Origin: Torreya grandis
Lineage: Eukaryota; Streptophyta; Pinopsida; Cupressales; Taxaceae
Direction: 5' to 3'
Length of the DNA: 64,000 bases
NCBI GenBank assembly: GCA_037957365.1
Contig: JARHVA010002127.1
Location: forward strand, 2,374,501-2,438,500
Below the pieces are notes generated by a model. The model was not told where the DNA came from. It searched no databases and was given only the letters and a program-made list of their open reading frames with translations. The translations under genes and the position numbers were made by a program. Shown here one piece after another: positions 58,246-64,000 of this stretch (the stretch's first letter is position 1; every line of letters starts with the position of its first letter).

Positions 58246-60848
58246 GGGTTGGGTTTGGTTAAGAAAAGATTATTTTTTTGAGGTCACATAATGTAATTTT
58301 GAGAGATGGGTTTGGGCTAGGTTGCATGCAAAATAGAAACAAAGTAACTACATGATTGAAAATAGATGCTTAGCTTGTTGGTTATTGATTTGATGAATGG
58401 TTGAAGGATATATTGGTGAAACATGGAGTAATTTAGGTAGATTAATTATACTTAGCTATTGGCCAATGAGTGGTAACACTTTGGATCTTTGTCGCACTTA
58501 CTAGTTCATTAGTTTGCTGGAAGAACACCTACAAAAGGAAGTGTTGATGTAAGAGGCTTTAGATTTGGATGTGGATAGTTGATTGACTATAGATCTGTAT
58601 CCCTTTCACCTTCTTCTCTTTTTTATAGGAAGGAAAGAGAGGTGTAACCATATGTTAATAAAAAGTTCAACAAGTAGTTCAAATTTAGATTCCATGTATT
58701 GGCTTGCACATGAATTAGATGAGATAAATATAAAAAACAAGCTAGAGGTGACTAGATTTTGACTATTTAGGTAGTGGGAACCTAACCATAAGTAATTAAG
58801 CATAACCATCAATGGTTAGGGTGACCATCAGTAGTTGAGGGTCAAAATCTAAGTTTGGTCAAGGTGGCTTAATGAGCTAGTTAGATAATTAACTAACCTG
58901 ATTTAGGTTTGTAGTCAAAAGGTTGGTAGATGGTCCTTAGGGGGTCTGAGGTGGTCTAAGGGTATTTTGACATATAGAACTACTATATATAGTTTTATAT
59001 TATCTATATTTTCCCTTTTTTGTTATGTAGTTTGTATTAGCAGGCTATAAAAAAAAAATAGATTATGGGTTGAAGGTTTGGTCGCCCCAAACATGGAGGA
59101 GGTGCGCCCCCTCAAATCAGAAATTGATGAGGTGAAATAAAATTAGATGTAGGTTTGATAAATGGTTAAGTTGGTAGTGAAGTGGGTGCTAGGTTGGGCA
59201 CTAAAGTATAAGCACATGCACAAAGTATGACTAATAGTGATAGCCAAGATCACACATTGACTAGGTTGCCATGGTTGGTAAAAAAAAAAAGGTCAATACT
59301 AGAAGGGCAAGTGATAAATAAACCACATGAACGTATGTAATGGTTGGGTTACACTTGTAAACTCAAGTATCCTAATTAAGGTGAGTATAGTCATGGGTAT
59401 CCAAGGTAGGAAGTGATCTTGGGAAAACACTAATTGGTTAGGTGTGTGTAATGTAGTGTAAGTTTAAAATTGTTCAACATAGTGAGTAGTTTGTGCGGTC
59501 AAAGGGACCAAGGTAGGGTCATCACAAAATGTGTGCAAGTTGGGATAAAATGGCCAATGGAAAGGTAATAAGGTTGGTGGTCAAGGTTAGCAGAGAAGGT
59601 TATCTCCATTGGTGGGCATTAGGTTTGGTATAGGGTTAAAGGTGGTTTAAAATTTTGTAGTTTGGAGGGAAGAAACCTATACCCTGACTATTGATGATCA
59701 GGGTTGACACTCATGGTGACCATTGATGGTCACCCTAACCATTGATAGTTGGGTACCAACCCTAAAAAGGTGAAAACAAAAAGAACCACCATAGAATTAG
59801 ATTGTTCATTTAATCATTTTGACTTTTGGTGACAGAGCTTTGGCATTTTGTGAAAGAGATGGTGACAGATTGCCAACATTTGATTGGTTGATATTATTGA
59901 GGTAGATCGAGTGTTGATGGAGGGTTGAGTTGAGTGAGGTTGTAGTGTAGATGGGGGAGGGCACCTAGCCAAACTGTAGGTCCCAGAGTTCCTCCTCAAT
60001 GATGGTCAAAGAACAAGGTAGGTACCATGTTGAATTGGTAGAGTATTTTTTGAATTTGGATAAATGCATTTGAATTTGACTTTATTGTTTATAATAGGTA
60101 GTTTGGTTTGTGGTAAAGTTAACATAGGTTTATGTTGTGAGAGTTTTGTGTTTAAATTAGAGTGTGGAATGGAAATTGGTAAGGGTAGGATAGATGGGGA
60201 GGTAGGATAGGTAGAAGTAGTTGTTTTTTGTGTGATTATGGTCTTTGGGTGGGTTAAATGGGGAGGTAAGTTTTGTTTATTCTACTGGTGGTCACCCATA
60301 GTGACCATCGATGGTCATTACTGATTATCAATGGCTAATCAGTGACTATCATAGGTTGGTTACCTAACCATCAATGGTTACCATGACCATTGATGGTAGA
60401 TAAGAGGTGGATTCATTTTGAAAAGTTATTTGAATGTTTGAGGATTTTAATGGTTGATGATTTATATTTTAAGTTAAAAATTTAAAGGTTGAGGCATAAG
60501 AGTGAATATCATAGGATAGATATTAAAGTTTAAGGGTATAATTGGATGTTTAGACATTAGAAGTAGGAGTGAGGTTTGGTTGAATGTTTTAGGAGGGAGG
60601 GTCTGAGTACTGGTTTAAGGGTTCATAGGATTGTTGTGTATTAGAGTAAAGTTATAAAAGATAGATAGATGAGCTAGGGTAGGTTGAATAAAATGACGTA
60701 GTTTGTATAGGTTTTATTAGGTGAAAAGGTATAGTCTATAGGCAAAGTGTGTCAGTTAACTAAGGTTTCTTTTATTATCAAACCCTGTAAGCATGGGAGA
60801 AGATCTAGATGCAAGATTGAGTGCCCTGGATCTTTGATGAGGTTCACT
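58246..60848. other. Degraded region with scattered ACCATYGRTGGT dyads
   Basis: No gene. The plus strand contains further inverted-repeat motifs, for example 'tggtgaccattgatggtcacc' near 59718, 'gaccatcgatggtc' near 60303 and 'aaccatcaatggtt' near 60366. Open frames at 58812-58606 and 59999-59814 on the minus strand have no motif. Confidence 0.5.
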
Positions 60849-62490
60849 GAGGTACAACTACTAATGACAGGGCCCATATTAAGGAGGTGAATTTTGGTGG
60901 TATGATGCTTTACTAACATGTGTCATAGGATGTGAATATGATAGTGGCACTCATTAAGAGATGGGATCCTACCACTAACACCCTTTTAATTTTAATAGGC
61001 GAAATGACTATCTTGCTTGAGGATATGCACAGGATCATGCAACTACCCATACAAGGGGAGCTGATCTATCACATAGAGAGAGATGAGTGGTATGAGTTAA
61101 TGGAGATATTATATGGGGATGACCTTGATTTTTTGAGGTGGCATGTAAGAGGCTTCAGTTATACTCCATTATACTAGAGGGCTAGAGATGTACAATGTCT
61201 TCTAACCATGATGATGATAATGCAGATGTGTTATGCATTACCTTATTCGAGTAGTGGGAGGTTCTCTTATTTGTTATTGGGGGTATTGGTGGAGATGTTT
61301 TTAGGTCACATAGTGTTTACATGGGCACCTATGCTATTGGTTGAAATTTATAGGAAGTTATGGGGATTGTGAGCCCATAAGAGGTATATTATCAACATAG
61401 GGTTTTTTCTACATTGCTGGTGTATGAACATGTGTAGGTGCTATGACCAATGGGGCTGCCATGGGAGGGCTATGCATAGATGGAATTTTGGGTAAGATTT
61501 ATGAGGTGGAGAGATGATTTTTCCCTCTTAGGACTAGGTGGAGGGGTTCATGATATAGAATGGTTCAGAGGCTTATTGGATGCCTTTGTTATTGGAGATG
61601 TGATTTGGAAACCATACATTAGGTTTTTTGGATGGGTGCACTATGCCTAACACACACTATCCTTGAAGAGATACTGATGGATATATGGTAGGTAGGATGG
61701 TGAGATAGAGATGATACCTTTTTATAAGGTGTGGCAGTAGTTTGGATTGGTACATAGTATCCTTGGGGTGTTCTTGAGGTACAAGAGGGAGGATGCATAG
61801 TTTCCACTAACCACTCAACATCTAGTTTAGATATTCATATATCATGAGGAGATATAAGTGAGGATAGAGATAAATGATGTAGGTATCATACATAGGTATC
61901 CTACATGGTACAAAATGCTCTATGTTATAGCCAATATTGGTCCAGATGAAGGGGGTCAATAGGCAATGGATGTTGATGTTGGAGGAGATGAGTAGTAGGT
62001 TCAAATGCTAGGGGTTACCCCAAATGTATAAGTAGTGATTATGGAAAGGGATCAGGCACAAATAACCCTAACCATGGTATAAGTATCCTTGGTAGTGGCA
62101 TAGGCATTGCTGGAAGTAATTCAGGGTCATTTGGTCATCGTTATAGGTGAGAGGGATCATGCTAGGTCTCATTTAGCCTTGGTGATGTAGGAGAGAAATT
62201 ATATTTATAGGAGGTAGAGTAAAAGTACTTATAGGACCAACATAGATGATCTCTATACATAAAAATGTAGTGATTATGGAAGAGATGTGATACGATGAGG
62301 CCTTAGTGTTTAGCATTGTCTAGACGAGCCTTGGTGGGGTGAGTATAAGGCTGGGATTGTAGGGGGTGCAGGTATAGAGACACTAGGTCAGTGAGCCACA
62401 TCTATGGGAGGACAAACAAGTGCCGGAGGGTAGGCTCTAGGAGGTAGTGGTACACCAGGAGGTAATGGGGCCTTAGGTTTTTAGTTTGTT
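60849..62490 (+). pseudogene. Second plant mobile domain (PMD) pseudogene
   Basis: Near 60849 one frame reads EVQLLMTGPI, a PMD N-terminal phrase. From 60932 another frame gives ALIKRWDPTTNTLLILIGEM, TILLEDMHRIMQLPIQGELI (the GEMTxTLEDxxxLxxLPIxGE hallmark), then to about 61490, through only two or three stops, QCLLTMMMIMQMCYALPYSS, GRFSYLLLGVLVEMF, FTWAPMLLVEIYRKLWGL. Shifted frames continue WRDDFSLLGLGGGVHDIEWF, IWKPYI and YKREDA near 61780. The last 500 bp encode a Gly/Ser/Thr-rich tail. It is more decayed than the copy at 20381 and is distinct in sequence. No intact flanking element could be delimited, so whether it was also carried by a transposon is unknown. Confidence 0.75.
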
Positions 62491-63350
62491 TAGAGACATT
62501 ATAATTATTGTGTATATGATTTTTGATACTAGCCTATGAGCTGATGCAATGAGATGTATATTTATTTTGAGAGATACATGTACATGATTGTACACATATG
62601 ATGATTATAATTATAGACTTATGATTTATAGATATGATCCTCATTTATGGTTTTTGGTTCATAGTTATTGTTATTACTAATTATGATGTGATGTTATATT
62701 TTTGATTATGGTTATTCTCATGATGATGTTGATGTGGACCTACCTAGATAGGAATGTGATGACATGTCCTTTTAATTTATGTTCACGATCACATTGATAT
62801 TAGTATGATGTTGATGGTAATGATTATGGTTTAGCATGTCATGGCTCATGTTTTATTGCTCATGATTATGTACATGTGATGTTGCTTATATATGATTATG
62901 TGATGGTAATAATGATATTTATGGTTTTGATCTTGATATGAATGTGATGTTTATAGTTGGTTCTCTTGGAAATATTATGGTTTAAGTGATGTATGTTCAT
63001 GGATGACTAATGATATGATGTTGATATGATGAGGTTGTTATGGATTAATTATATCTCATGTGATTATGATGATAATGTGACATTGTTTGATGACAATGAT
63101 GATGTTTTAATTTAATGTTTGAGATGATCATGTTTATGACATTTATATGATGATGGTGTTCATGCTAAACTTTAACGAATATATGCTTTCTACTTTAGAT
63201 TTAGACATGTGTTGAAAAATGGCTTATTTTCTATTTCTTCATGGTTGTTATGATGTTGATGGAAATTATTATGTTCATATATATGGTTTATGCTAATGAT
63301 GATATTATGGGATGTGGTAATGATTATGGTGATTTTGTTTAAATTAAGGT
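62491..63350. repeat. GAT/ATG-rich cryptic simple sequence
   Basis: A long stretch dominated by 'gatgatgttgatatgatg'-like words without a fixed period. Diffuse slippage-derived sequence; no gene. Confidence 0.6.
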
Positions 63351-64000
63351 GAAGCACATAAAGTAAGTTAAATAACAAAACTAGATGTGAGAAAGACAAG
63401 ATAATCAAGAGACAAACATATAATTGAATATATCAACTAGTATGAGAGGATAAAAAGATGGCATCATGTTTCTTATTTGGAAAGGAATAAAACAACCAAA
63501 GTTGGATTGGATTAAGGAACATAATCCCTTTTAATGCTTCACATTAGCATTCATTAGTTGGTTAAAAAGGCGTTTTGACCACATAATGTTAAATAAGCTC
63601 ATAAATCCCTTGCTTATAATGTATAAAGGGGAGATAGATGAAGATGGAACCTTCTTGTGAGACTAGCATGTCTCTTATAGAGGTTACCAAAGAGCCAATA
63701 TAAGCAATTCCATATCATATAAGGTGTAGATTGATCAATACGGGAAGTCTACTCATGATAGTCGATTGTGGCTTTCAAAATTATCTTGCTTTTGAGAGCT
63801 GATTATAGCTTTCAAAATTATTTTGCTTTTTTTGATGTTTGATAATGGGTATTTTCATATTTTGTTATTATTTGGGAGGGTTGGAGAAGCTAATCAATAC
63901 AGGAAGCTTCCAAGAAATTACTGTGCTTTGACAAATGCTTTACTCAACCATCCTTCAAGGGAGTGGTCTAAGTTTATGTGATTTATTTAATGCTTTTGGT
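63351..64000. other. No gene; possible edge of another LTR
   Basis: 'cttataatgtataaaggggag' (63612-63632) contains a TATAAAG box and 'caatacgggaagt' / 'caatacaggaag' recur at 63737 and 63895, reminiscent of an LTR promoter region, but the partner would lie beyond the window. Confidence 0.25.

Noticed and set aside
1..64000. tRNA, rRNA or intact host genes
   Set aside because: I looked for cloverleaf-type and rRNA-like sequence and for uninterrupted conserved proteins and saw none. A dedicated tRNA or profile search could still find short or degenerate ones.

Overview
The window looks like intergenic DNA from a large, repeat-rich plant nuclear genome. It is AT-rich, has no intact cellular gene, and is almost entirely layered, decayed LTR retrotransposons of Ty1/Copia and Ty3/Gypsy type plus fragments of plant mobile domain (PMD) genes. 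The heavy nesting and great age of most copies would fit a gymnosperm such as a conifer. That is an inference; no marker here proves the taxon.

Layout. (i) 605-7491: a plus-oriented repeat ('copy 1') ending in a polypurine tract and the first bases of an LTR. It is split by a Copia-type element (F, minus, 1998-6851). The uninterrupted homologue ('copy 2') is at 28945-30962 and preserves the empty site. (ii) 8650-14140: Gypsy element A, minus, with gag, protease, an upstream RNase H, RT, a second RNase H and integrase. (iii) 15745-16785 and 27602-29830: minus-strand protein remnants of unknown family, now on either side of (iv) B1, a 10.6-kb Gypsy-type element (16990-27600, minus). B1 has 1255-bp LTRs and a near-matching target duplication. 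It carries gag but no recognisable pol, and has a spliced-looking PMD gene in antisense between gag and its 3' LTR. (v) 30975-34765: Gypsy element B, plus, a pol-only remnant with the same unusual domain order as A. (vi) 35523-51300: Gypsy element C, minus, related to B1 by its leader and primer-binding site. It is interrupted by element D (39433-47855, minus), which has 2.7-kb LTRs and an internal coding tandem repeat. (vii) 52474-55227: element E, plus, the youngest and best-preserved unit, with 384-bp LTRs, a perfect 5-bp target duplication, an initiator-Met-type primer-binding site and one gag-protease frame containing a long GAA (poly-Glu) tract. (viii) 55228-64000: degraded sequence with minisatellites, a cluster of dyad-symmetric ACCATYGRTGGT motifs and a second PMD pseudogene (60849-62490).

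Functionally these are gag/pol parasites. F, B1, D and E lack recognisable RT and integrase, so they would have needed enzymes from elsewhere. A and B carry pol but have stops and shifts throughout. The strongest structural signals are the protease-RNase H-RT-RNase H-integrase order shared by A and B with identical catalytic spacing, the antisense PMD gene in B1, and the intact architecture of E. Boundaries of decayed protein domains are approximate; LTR boundaries were set by aligning the two LTRs by eye.
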